From the NCBI RefSeq assembly GCF_902499135.1, contig NZ_CABVPR010000058.1, forward strand, positions 1 through 37,090: a DNA stretch of 37,090 nucleotides. Reading direction: 5' to 3'. Both the position numbers and the translations under genes were made by a program. Origin of the DNA: Burkholderia dolosa. Its GTDB lineage: Bacteria > Pseudomonadota > Gammaproteobacteria > Burkholderiales > Burkholderiaceae. Below the pieces are notes generated by a model, which made no database searches, was not told the origin of the DNA, and was given only the letters and a program-made list of their open reading frames with translations. This document shows positions 1-8,060 of this stretch, in pieces. The first letter of the stretch is position 1. Each line of letters opens with the position of its first letter.

Positions 1-27
1 TTGAACCGCTCGTCGTATTTCGTCATG

Positions 28-69
28 AAAAAACCCCAAGGGTCGGATCTATGTCCAACTCTTGGGGTT
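28..69 (-). terminator. Rho-independent terminator after the argH-HAD operon
   Basis: Arms AACCCCAAG (32-40) and CTTGGGGTT (61-69) pair perfectly over 9 bp. Read on the minus strand the hairpin is followed by six T (33-28). It lies about 70 bases beyond the HAD stop codon and fits the end of the argH-HAD transcript. The remaining bases 1-27 and 70-136 show no gene I can support. Confidence 0.8.
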
Positions 70-136
70 CAGTTCACTGAGGGTGCCCGTTTTGCATTCG
101 GAGGTGCGGGCTCCGATCGTGCCCGCGCCGCGGCGG

Positions 137-820
137 TTACGCAGGCTGCTGCAGGTCGCGGCGGCCGAACCACGACGGCACGAGCGCGACCGCGTCGTCG
201 AGCGATGCGAGCACGTGCAGGCTCAGCGCGACGATCTCGGGCGTCGGCGCCTTCAGGTCGGGCACGGTGACGACCGACGCGCCGGCGCCGGCGGCCGACT
301 GCGCACCGAAGTCGCTGTCCTCGAACGCGACGCACGCGTGCGGCGGCACGCCGAGCCGCTCGGCCGCGAGCCGGTAGACGGCCGGGTCGGGCTTGCCGCG
401 CGCGACTTCGTCGCCGCCCGCGATCGCGCGGAAGAACGGCAGCACGCCGACCGCATCGAGGCGCGCGCGGATCACGTCGCACGCGGACGACGACGCGACC
501 GCGCACGGAATGCCGGCCTGCGCGAGCGCGTCGAGCAGCGCGAGTGCGCCGGGCTTCAGCGGAAACTTCGGATGCGGGTCCGGCGCGGCAAGCCGTTCGC
601 GCACGCGCATGCGGACCGCGTCGAACGTGTCGGCGTCGCCGATCAGCCGCGCGAGGATCACCTGACCTTCGGCGAACGAGCGGCCGACGATCTGCAGATA
701 GTCGACGGCGGTCAGCGCGACGCCGTGCGCGTTCGACACGTCGATCCACGTGTTCATGATGGTCCGCTCGGAATCGACGAGCAGGCCGTCCATGTCGAAG
801 AGCGCGGCGGAGAAGGTCAT
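137..820 (-). CDS. HAD-superfamily phosphatase, beta-phosphoglucomutase-like
   Basis: This 227-residue cytoplasmic protein belongs to the haloacid dehalogenase superfamily, subfamily IA, which hydrolyses phosphate esters through an aspartyl-phosphate. Motif I is at the N-terminus (FDMDGLLVDSE, with the nucleophile Asp and the general acid Asp two residues on). Motif II is the Ser run in VASSSA. Motif III is the Lys in GKPDPAVY, and motif IV is FEDSDFG. The cap domain lies between motifs I and II. The start was chosen at the ATG that places the DxD motif about ten residues in; a longer frame upstream is compositional. It is 94 bases downstream of argH on the same strand, so probably co-transcribed. 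The substrate cannot be told from sequence; sugar phosphates or phosphoglycolate are typical for the family. Confidence 0.88.
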   Translation of the reverse strand: MTFSAALFDMDGLLVDSERTIMNTWIDVSNAHGVALTAVDYLQIVGRSFAEGQVILARLIGDADTFDAVRMRVRERLAAPDPHPKFPLKPGALALLDALAQAGIPCAVASSSACDVIRARLDAVGVLPFFRAIAGGDEVARGKPDPAVYRLAAERLGVPPHACVAFEDSDFGAQSAAGAGASVVTVPDLKAPTPEIVALSLHVLASLDDAVALVPSWFGRRDLQQPA

Positions 821-914
821 CGGCGGAAATCGGGAAGGCAGAAAGGGCGCGGGCGGCGCGACGGCCGCCCGGCACGGACAGCGGACGCCGCGGCGTCCGG
901 CGGCGACGCCGCGC

Positions 915-2324
915 TCAGCGGCCGAGTGCCGCGCGCGCGGCCTTGGCCGCCGCACGCACCTGGTCGGGCGCGGTACCACCCGGATGGTTGCGGCTCGCGA
1001 CCGAGCCTTCGAGCGTCAGATAGTCGAACACGTCGTCGCCGATCAGATGCGCGACGTTCGGCAGCTCGCGCTTCATCTCGTCGAGCGTCAGGTCCGCGAG
1101 GTCGATCGCGCGTTCGTCGCAGATCCGCACCGCATGCGCGACGGCTTCGTGCGCGTCGCGGAACGGCAGTCCGCGCTTGACCAGGTAGTCGGCGAGATCG
1201 GTCGCCGTCGAGAAGCCCTGCAGCGCGGCCGCGCGCATCGCGTCCGGCTTCACCGTGATGCCGGCGACCATCTCCGCGAAGATGCGCAGCGTGTCCGCGA
1301 CGGTGTCGACCGTGTCGAACAGCGGCTCCTTGTCTTCCTGGTTGTCCTTGTTGTACGCGAGCGGCTGGCCCTTCATCAGCGTGAGCAGCGCGATCAGGTG
1401 GCCGTTCACGCGGCCGGTCTTGCCGCGCGCGAGTTCGGGCACGTCCGGGTTCTTCTTCTGCGGCATGATCGAGCTGCCGGTGCAGAAGCGGTCCGCGATG
1501 TCGATGAAGCCGACGCGCGGGCTCATCCACAGCACGAGTTCTTCCGACAAGCGCGACACGTGCGTCATCACGAGCGCGGCCGCGGCGGTGAATTCGATCG
1601 CGAAGTCGCGGTCCGACACCGCGTCGAGCGAGTTCGCGCAGATGCCGTCGAAGCCGAGCGTCTTCGCGACCGCGTGGCGATCGATCGGATAGCTCGTGCC
1701 CGCGAGCGCGGCCGCGCCGAGCGGCAGGCGGTTCACGCGCGTGCGGCAGTCGCGCATGCGCTCGGCGTCGCGCGAGAACATCTCGACGTACGCGAGCAGG
1801 TGGTGGCCGAACGTGACCGGCTGCGCGACCTGCAGATGCGTGAAGCCCGGCATGATCGTGTCCGCGTTCTTTTCCGCGAGGTCGATCAGCGCGCCGCGCA
1901 GATCGTTCAGCAGCCCGCCGATGCGGTCGATCTCGCCGCGCAGCCACAGGCGGATGTCGGTCGCGACCTGGTCGTTGCGCGAGCGGCCCGTGTGCAGCCG
2001 CTTGCCGGCGTCGCCGATCAGCGCGGTCAGGCGTGCCTCGATGTTCAGGTGGACGTCCTCGAGATCGAGCTGCCATTCGAATTCGCCGCGCTCGATCTCG
2101 CCCTTGATCTGCGCCATCCCGCGTTCGATCGCCGCGAGATCGTCGGCGCTGATGATCTTTTGCGCGGCGAGCATGCTCGCGTGCGCGAGCGAGCCGGCGA
2201 TGTCGACGAGCGCGAGACGCTTGTCGAAAAACACCGACGACGTGTAGCGCTTGACCAGCTCCGACATCGGTTCGGAGAAGCGGGCCGACCAGGCCTCGCC
2301 CTTTTTGTGCAGTTGGGACGTCAT
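915..2324 (-). CDS. argH: Argininosuccinate lyase
   Basis: This 469-residue cytosolic enzyme carries out the last step of arginine synthesis, splitting argininosuccinate into arginine and fumarate. It belongs to the fumarase/aspartase superfamily and acts as a homotetramer. The family signature [11 protein letters not shown] is present with its flexible catalytic Ser loop. HTGRSRNDQ near residue 110 and the region FTHLQVAQP (catalytic His) are intact. Length matches bacterial ArgH. The ATG start (MTSQLHKKG) has GAAGAA a few bases upstream; the frame runs further upstream but that part is low-complexity. A HAD phosphatase follows on the same strand. Upstream (2325-2500) is ordinary GC-rich DNA leading to a decayed regulator fragment that marks the left edge of a foreign island. 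Confidence 0.97.
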   Translation of the reverse strand: MTSQLHKKGEAWSARFSEPMSELVKRYTSSVFFDKRLALVDIAGSLAHASMLAAQKIISADDLAAIERGMAQIKGEIERGEFEWQLDLEDVHLNIEARLTALIGDAGKRLHTGRSRNDQVATDIRLWLRGEIDRIGGLLNDLRGALIDLAEKNADTIMPGFTHLQVAQPVTFGHHLLAYVEMFSRDAERMRDCRTRVNRLPLGAAALAGTSYPIDRHAVAKTLGFDGICANSLDAVSDRDFAIEFTAAAALVMTHVSRLSEELVLWMSPRVGFIDIADRFCTGSSIMPQKKNPDVPELARGKTGRVNGHLIALLTLMKGQPLAYNKDNQEDKEPLFDTVDTVADTLRIFAEMVAGITVKPDAMRAAALQGFSTATDLADYLVKRGLPFRDAHEAVAHAVRICDERAIDLADLTLDEMKRELPNVAHLIGDDVFDYLTLEGSVASRNHPGGTAPDQVRAAAKAARAALGR

Positions 2325-2500
2325 GGCGATTCTTCGAAGGGGAGTTGGGCGGCGTGCGCCGCCGAGGGAATCTTGCAATTCTAGCATTCGCGCGCAGCGC
2401 CGCCGCCCGGCGCGGCCGTTCGGGGCCTGTGCGACGACCCGCGCGGCGGCCTTTCGCGGCGGTGCGCGAAGCCGGTGCGCACACACCGGGCGCGGCACGC

Positions 2501-2763
2501 TCAATCGCGCACGAGCACGACGAGCTTGAGATCTTCCCGATGCGCAGGTTTTAACGTGATCTGCTGGTAGACGAGACGGCCGTCGGCCGGATGATCGAAT
2601 TCGCGTCGGCCGCCCTCGCGCTCGAATACGTCCTGCGATGCCCGGTACTGCGCGAACGCGTCACTGCCGGCCGTCAGCGCGCGTCTCCCAGTCGACCACC
2701 TGCGTGCGCAGGGTCGGCGCGTTCCATTGCCGGTCGAGCACGTAGGCCGGTGTCGCGATTGCG
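2501..2763 (-). pseudogene. Decayed 3' fragment of an MmyB-type regulator (partial duplicate of 8061-8870)
   Basis: Read on the minus strand, this stretch encodes the C-terminal part of the regulator whose intact copy is at 8061-8870. The last residues, [19 protein letters not shown] then D and stop, match the intact protein except at the final residue. Further upstream, PAYVLDRQWNA and VDWETRA also match. Two internal segments are missing relative to the intact copy. One is about 80-90 bases corresponding to roughly 8240-8322. The other is about 100 bases corresponding to roughly 8351-8440. The first breaks the frame after VDWETRA. Base identity outside the gaps is high but clearly not perfect, so this is not a very recent copy. 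The HTH end is absent, cut where the IS3 relic begins. No product is expected. Confidence 0.82.
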
Positions 2764-3265
2764 GCGGCGGAACCGTTGCGTGTGGCGTTCACGTTCGACT
2801 TCCGTGACCGCGAAGCGACGATTTGGGCGACTACGACGGCGGGCCACGGCGGCGACATCGCGCGCGACGTTGACGCTTGCGGCAGTGGAAAATGGGTTTG
2901 GCAACGAACTGCATGCCCCGTCCGAAATCGTGCGGCTGAACGACAACGCGGCGGACTACACCGCCGACGACACGCGCAGGTTCCAGTGGCCATCGGCCTG
3001 AAGTCATTGAACACGCCGGTGTGCAGCCCCCAATGTATAACGGGATGGCCGCGACCTTCGTGACGACAATGAAACGCGATTACGTCGTCTTCATGCCGAA
3101 GTGCGACGCAGCGACTGCAGCACGCAACTTGGCCATCGCGTTCGAGCATTACAACGAGAGGCATCCTCATAGCGTGCTGAAATACCGCTCTCCTCGCGAG
3201 TCCCGGCGTTCAATGACTTAGGCAACCTTGGTGTGACGTTGTGTCCGGGATTAAAGAATCGACTC
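2764..3265 (+). mobile_element. Relic of an IS3-family insertion sequence (IS407-like)
   Basis: Only the 3' part of the integrase core (rve) of an IS3-family orfB survives, with several frameshifts. The pieces read, in order and in three different frames: PLRVAFTFDFRDREA (near 2770-2820), [20 protein letters not shown] (near 2880-2940) and [20 protein letters not shown] up to the stop at 3221. These match the DDE transposase layout. The LNDN Asp corresponds to the second catalytic acid, and the Glu expected near 'NGMAEAF' is replaced by Thr (NGMAATF). [20 protein letters not shown] is the typical C-terminus. The segment GTGTCCGGGATTAAAG just past the stop resembles an IS end, so the right border near 3265 is approximate. 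Transposition from this copy is not possible. Confidence 0.8.
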
Positions 3266-4105
3266 CACCGGCATCTGCGGCATACGTAATTTCCAAACTG
3301 GTTCCGCGAAGATTGAATTCTGAAAGTCAGTGAACGAATGTTCTGATATGGTCGCATCATTTGGATCGATAGATTTTTCGCTGGACTATCTCATGCCGTT
3401 ATGCATATTGCAGCGCGGGAGAGTGAGCATTGCAAGCCACTTGCATTCAACGATTTAAAAGAAGTGATTGATCCGCGGTCGCAAGGGCGATGGCGAGGCG
3501 GGCGTCAAGACTATTTTGCACGACTTCGATCTAATACGTGCTGTCGCCGACCCACTACGATAGGACATGGGTCATGCATAAAGCTATGACTCCTGGTGCT
3601 GGTTTTTCCGAGAACTGCCGATTCGGCGTGTGTTGCATTGCAGTGCCAGACTATTTCGGCTTAAAGACGATGCACGTTTTTCTGTTCATCTATCCGATAC
3701 TCTCAACAATAGTGAATTTCTGCCAACGTTAGCATCAGGCTATGGTTTTTATCGATCAGATCGCGCGATCCGCACTCTTAACTTACAGAAAATCCGTCTC
3801 TTCGGGGTTCGGCTGCGTGCGACAAGTTTTTTGTGGAGTTGGTGGGGCAGGGGTGCGTTTGCATATTCGGGAAGGTATAAAAATTAGCCATGAGGAGGAA
3901 GGCTTGAATTTACGACAAACAGGAAAAATAACTGTGTCGTATGCGTGAAACCGGACAGTAATTGATCGATGATTTTCTAGCGTGTTTTCTAGTGTCAGGA
4001 TCAACGATTTTCGGATATTTCTGGGTATGAGGGGTAAATAGTCGCTCAGGGGGGGGTGAGTGGGCGAGTCTATTGTTTCTTGTTAATATTTTGTGGGGGT
4101 AAAAT
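3266..4105. other. AT-rich intergenic stretch of the island, no supported gene
   Basis: About 840 bases, much poorer in GC than the flanking chromosome. Short open frames exist (for example near 3401-3589, 3630-3887 and 3742-3948), but none has a recognisable product, a convincing ribosome site and coding-like composition together. A strong AGGAGG at about 3893 precedes only a 14-codon TTG frame ending at 3948. An inverted repeat GACCCA...TGGGTC sits near 3548-3572. I looked for a type III box of the form TTCG-N16-TTCG or TTCGC-N15-TTCGC upstream of the large gene and found none. The promoter of that gene should lie here but I cannot place it. Confidence 0.5.
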
Positions 4106-7100
4106 ATGCCGATATCGCCATGTCAGTACAGGTCGTCAATTGGAAGTCATCAAAATAATATTTATTCGAGGCATGAGGGAGGGGCGTCTGGATCAGCAAG
4201 AATTAAAAAAGGCTCGAGCATCTCGGAAATCTTGGAGGTTCGGAATGGGGGGCGTAATATTATGTTTGAGGCTGATCGGGTTCTAAACACCTCAAAAAGA
4301 CTGAACGGGACGAACGCTTTCCGGCGAAATCCAGTTTCCACTGCCTTGCAGATAATGTGTCTTTGCTCCCAGGCCCGCATAGAAGGGCCAATACCACCTT
4401 CAGCCGAGGAGGGATCATTGTCCAGGAGCGGCAACAACCCACTTTATGCTATCTCGGATTTTGTCTCTGCTGTTAGCCAGTCTGCTGTTGCAGCGACAGC
4501 CTCTTTTATCGCACATGATCCCTTGCCCCTGATACCGGGTGCTTACGCCGCGCCGTCGTCTCGTAGTGACAGTGGTATCGTCAGGCATATGGACAGCGAT
4601 AGTTATATTGTTTCAGGTGTGCAAGCGAAGGAGGAGCTGATTTCCAGTCTGGTAAAATATCTGGTGTCCGATGGGCAATTGACCGAAGCCGAAGGAGAAG
4701 CCCTTAAATCCAAAATGCGGGTCGAGGCTGCTGAGATGCCAATGCTCGTCGCTCGTCTGGATAATGAAGCTCAGCCTATCAAACGGACGTCGGAATCTGC
4801 TCGCAATAAAGCGATCGAAGATCATATAACAAAACACTGCGCATTTGAAGAGGAGGTGCTGAATGCCCAAGGTGAGAATCAAGGGAAGGTGCTTTTGTTT
4901 CAGGCGCAGCGCGCGGACCATCCGTTCAGATTTATTTACGATAATACGGACGGAGGTCCTTCGCCCGAGGCTCGTGGCGTTGCCGATGGACTATGGTGGG
5001 TTGCTGCGATTATAACATTCGGGCTGACTCCGGCAATCGGAGGAATGGTTGCCTCCAGCAAGCGTCATGAATATTATAAAAATAAAGGCGATGGAATATG
5101 TGCTGAAAGATATAGCAGGTTGCTTGTTGCGCAAGTGGTGACCGCGGCTGATATCGATGGGCTACCGTACACCTCACGCGGGGCCTCGGGAAAGCCAAGG
5201 TTTACCGAGTTCCGTAATGTTTTGCCAACACGGAAAGATGCGGCTTTTTATACTCGCGACCCGCACTCTGGTATAAGAAGGGAGCTTCTGCTGAAGCTGA
5301 AGCAGGGGGAAGGTTCAATAGATGATGGCGGTCGTGAAGTTTATATTAGGCCTACGGAAAGAGCAGGTGAATTCGTTACGTATCATCCTGATGCTGTGAA
5401 TCCGAAATTGCTGGAAAGGAGGGTCATTGTCGATGAGAATGATCTTACCTGGCGTTATGCTGACAGTTTGGATTCAACGGGGCTCAATGTTCGAATTGAG
5501 GCAGGGAAAAGGCAAATAGAGCTGTATGGTGAGTACTATGAGCTTAATCAGAATGGTGCGGGGAAGTATGAAATCGTTCTGCCGAAGAAGTCTGGTATTA
5601 CGGAATACGTTCCTGTTTATATGGAGCCCTTGTCTAGGGTGTGGCATATGAGTACTCGTAATGAGCGTCGGGTGTTTAGTGATGAGCAGCAAAAAATCAT
5701 AGATAAAATAAAAGTTAATGGAGATGTACGATTGGATGCTTACTACATTCTGCCGAATAATAATCCGTCTTATTATGGGTCCGGAGAGCTGATTGATGTT
5801 CAGGCTGGAAGCATTCAGGGGAAATTTATCGAAATGGGGGGGGAGTATATTCCGGTAAGAAACACTCAGCATAAAGTTCGCGGGGCCTTGTACGAGGCGT
5901 ACGATGTAAAAAATCCAGATGCGCAAGGCTATCCGATCGAGTGGGACGGGGAGCGTTGGTTGTTTGAGAGTGAAACATCGATTCATGTTTCCGAATTTCT
6001 CGAGCAGCAGGTTGCTGCAGATATGCTTGCTGAGAATGTAAATGCGGAGATGTTGTCTGCTCCTGATCATATGGGATTAAGAGTTGACGAGGGCGGGGGT
6101 AAATATATTAAAGTGAAGGGTAAATATTTGAAGGTTGATGGGTCGGAGGATCTCCCGTTTATTACAATGGGCGATGGTAGTAAAAAATATATTGAGTTTA
6201 AGGGTGGTGAGTTTCATTCGGTTGGAGAGTCTGGCGGTGTGCGAGGTGAAGCAGATGTTAGATATATGAATCCTCAAGGTGCGCAATCTTCCCGTATGGA
6301 TGCCGGTGGAAGTGCTGGTGTGCGGAAATTAAATAAAATTAATGAATTTATTGACCCTGAAATTCTCGAAAGTAACTTGAGTGAAAATCGTGTGAATGAG
6401 GTTGTGGATGGTTTGTTGGGAGAATATTTGGAAGGGCATGAATACCAAACTTATCGAGGATTGAGCGTTGACGCGGTGCGGGATCCGACGTATGTAGTTA
6501 ATATGAAAAGGGAATATGAACTTCATGCCCAGGGGGCGTTGAATCATGCTGAGGAGGCGCTGAGGAGATTGGGGGGGGAGGAGTATGAGGGGGAGGTTCA
6601 GTGGGTGCAGGATTATTTGGCTGGCGCTTTAGGAGTGCGGGATCCTAATGTTGTTAGTGCTGCGTATCGGGAGTTGCATACGGCAACTGTGGCGATTAGG
6701 GATTATATGCGTGACGCTGCGAGTGATGGATATAATAATTTTGTCATTGCTTGTGCGCCGCAGATTAAAGTTGATGCGCTTGCATATAAGAGTCCATTGA
6801 GTGATGTTCAATTGAAGAAGGTGCCGACGGCGTTTACCATAGTAAGGGATCCGGAGCATCGTATATATTTGATCGGCGATCGTTTGCAGCCAGCTCCTCC
6901 TCTCGGTTCACCTCATGAATCGGTAGCGCCTGTGGGGCAAGTCATACTTCACGAGGCATCACATACATCGATTCAGACGGAGGATTTCTATTATGCGAAC
7001 TGGACACCGCCAAGAGGAATGGCTGGCCCTCGTCGTCCTAACGCGTTGGAAATGAAGAATAAATTCGATGCGGCTGTAGAAAGTGGTGAAATTATGAATA

Positions 7101-7465
7101 ATGAATTTGTTCGCGAATTCATGGTGAAAATCGGTGAAGTGCAGGGCATCGATTCGGTGTCGCGTGATATGGCGCTGAATTCCATTAAGGCGGATAATAT
7201 GTTGAGGGCTAATATTATGATGCGTAATGCGGATAACGTTGCGATTTACATAACGGATGTTGCCACAAGTAGGGGATATGCATCGGATAATCGAGTTAGG
7301 AGGCGGGCGGAGGTTGAGGGGGCTGAAATCCACAGCGCTAAATCAACTGCCGCAGAAGTTGGCGACGCCGAAGTTGGGATTTTGAGATTGGCGCTTGCCG
7401 CGCTGGAATCGTCCCCAGAAAAGCTCGGTCGGAAGCATAAAGCACAACCAGTCGGCTCTGAATAA
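4106..7465 (+). CDS. Large putative secreted effector/toxin with C-terminal M35-like (aspzincin) metallopeptidase domain
   Basis: A 1119-residue protein in AT-rich DNA unlike its neighbours. The C-terminal part carries a zincin motif HEASH at residues 949-953. T-E-D follows with Asp at 960, then NADNVAIY at 1041-1048. In the M35 aspzincins (deuterolysin, peptidyl-Lys endopeptidase) an HExxH helix is followed by a GTxD-type motif whose Asp is the third zinc ligand, and then by a conserved AD-x-Y segment. The order and spacing here agree, so an active zinc endopeptidase is a reasonable prediction. Other parts: Ser-rich N-terminus (about ten Ser in the first 43 residues) without a Sec signal, a hydrophobic stretch at about 296-318, and repeated short beta-rich units around 470-481, 571-586, 664-678 and 691-705 (ELYGEYYEL, GGEYIPV, KGKYLKV, KGGEF). 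The ATG at 4106 has GGGGG seven bases upstream; ATG 4262 is an alternative. The last ~45 codons look different in composition. Secretion route (type III is my first guess) and target are unknown. Confidence 0.75.
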   Translation: MPISPCQYRSSIGSHQNNIYSRHEGGASGSARIKKGSSISEILEVRNGGRNIMFEADRVLNTSKRLNGTNAFRRNPVSTALQIMCLCSQARIEGPIPPSAEEGSLSRSGNNPLYAISDFVSAVSQSAVAATASFIAHDPLPLIPGAYAAPSSRSDSGIVRHMDSDSYIVSGVQAKEELISSLVKYLVSDGQLTEAEGEALKSKMRVEAAEMPMLVARLDNEAQPIKRTSESARNKAIEDHITKHCAFEEEVLNAQGENQGKVLLFQAQRADHPFRFIYDNTDGGPSPEARGVADGLWWVAAIITFGLTPAIGGMVASSKRHEYYKNKGDGICAERYSRLLVAQVVTAADIDGLPYTSRGASGKPRFTEFRNVLPTRKDAAFYTRDPHSGIRRELLLKLKQGEGSIDDGGREVYIRPTERAGEFVTYHPDAVNPKLLERRVIVDENDLTWRYADSLDSTGLNVRIEAGKRQIELYGEYYELNQNGAGKYEIVLPKKSGITEYVPVYMEPLSRVWHMSTRNERRVFSDEQQKIIDKIKVNGDVRLDAYYILPNNNPSYYGSGELIDVQAGSIQGKFIEMGGEYIPVRNTQHKVRGALYEAYDVKNPDAQGYPIEWDGERWLFESETSIHVSEFLEQQVAADMLAENVNAEMLSAPDHMGLRVDEGGGKYIKVKGKYLKVDGSEDLPFITMGDGSKKYIEFKGGEFHSVGESGGVRGEADVRYMNPQGAQSSRMDAGGSAGVRKLNKINEFIDPEILESNLSENRVNEVVDGLLGEYLEGHEYQTYRGLSVDAVRDPTYVVNMKREYELHAQGALNHAEEALRRLGGEEYEGEVQWVQDYLAGALGVRDPNVVSAAYRELHTATVAIRDYMRDAASDGYNNFVIACAPQIKVDALAYKSPLSDVQLKKVPTAFTIVRDPEHRIYLIGDRLQPAPPLGSPHESVAPVGQVILHEASHTSIQTEDFYYANWTPPRGMAGPRRPNALEMKNKFDAAVESGEIMNNEFVREFMVKIGEVQGIDSVSRDMALNSIKADNMLRANIMMRNADNVAIYITDVATSRGYASDNRVRRRAEVEGAEIHSAKSTAAEVGDAEVGILRLALAALESSPEKLGRKHKAQPVGSE

Positions 7466-7794
7466 TTCGCCAACGCTTGTGCAGTAACGCTTGGTGGGAG
7501 GAGTGGCGTTGTAGGAATTGCAAGTCGAGGGCCTCCTGACGAGTGATTCCTGCAAATCCTGACGGAGTTCGGGTGGATCCGAAGACGCGGGTGCCAGACG
7601 GAGATTTTGTCCGCCAACACTGTACAAGCAGTTCAACTTGAAGCATTCCTTAGTGCAATGGGTGTGAGCGCCGTCTCGCATCTAAGCGGGCGGCGATGTG
7701 GGCGCGCGTGATCGCAGGACTGCCGTACTTACCGCGTGCCTTTCACCCGTCGGATGAAAGCATGATGTGGCAAGACCCGGAGAACCCGTACCGG
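7466..7794. other. Right part of the island, no supported gene
   Basis: About 330 bases between the large gene and the intron-like sequence. Minus-strand frames of about 100 residues cross this stretch and the end of the large gene, but none resembles a known protein. A short plus-strand frame ending at the presumed intron insertion point encodes LPYLPRAF and MMWQDPENPYR. It may be the 5' exon of an interrupted gene, but I do not recognise the family. Confidence 0.4.
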
Positions 7795-8060
7795 GTGCGC
7801 CAGGAGAGTCGACAAGGTGCGGTGGTGAAAGTCCACTGCGATGAAGGACATAGCGAGTCACATCAGCCTCGAGCCGCGCGTGGACAACCGTGAGCAGGTT
7901 AGCAAAGCGTTGACACGGGAGCCATGGAGCCAATGACGAGCGGAGCGTTCGATGCCGGAAATACGAGGTTGAAGGTTCAGCGCGAGTTTTTCAGGGTAGA
8001 AGGAAGCGGACAAAGAGAGCGAAGTGCGGGAGCCGAAGCAAGCTGAAGCAGCGGAGGCGT
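7795..8060 (+). ncRNA. Probable 5' fragment of a bacterial group II intron (domain I), truncated
   Basis: The segment opens with GTGCGCCAG, matching the GUGYG start of group II introns. Within 35 bases comes the stem-loop around GGTGGTGAAAGTCCACTGCG that is typical of the start of domain I. The structured GC-moderate sequence continues to 8060 with no open frame, and neither an intron-encoded reverse transcriptase nor domains V/VI is present. It ends directly at the stop codon of the intact MmyB-type regulator (8061). That makes it a truncated remnant, unable to splice by itself. Recognition is by pattern only; a covariance-model search was not possible. Confidence 0.55.

Noticed and set aside
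1-270. Plus-strand frame at the left window edge
   Set aside because: Runs through a minus-strand terminator and the end of the HAD gene; composition is shadow-like.
750-2384. Long plus-strand frame over argH (544 residues)
   Set aside because: Arg/Val/Ala-rich antisense shadow of argH with no recognisable domain; typical of very GC-rich genes.
3401-3948. Several small frames in the AT-rich gap upstream of the effector, as possible chaperone or immunity genes
   Set aside because: Short, no family resemblance, and only weak or absent ribosome sites; the best Shine-Dalgarno precedes a frame of 14 codons.
3266-4105. Type III regulatory box (TTCG-N16-TTCG or TTCGC-N15-TTCGC) upstream of the effector
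   Set aside because: TTCG occurs several times but never with the required spacing.
7343-7681. Minus-strand frame (112 residues) downstream of the effector, as a possible immunity gene
   Set aside because: It overlaps the end of the effector gene, has odd Cys/Arg/Ser composition and no upstream ribosome site that I can see.
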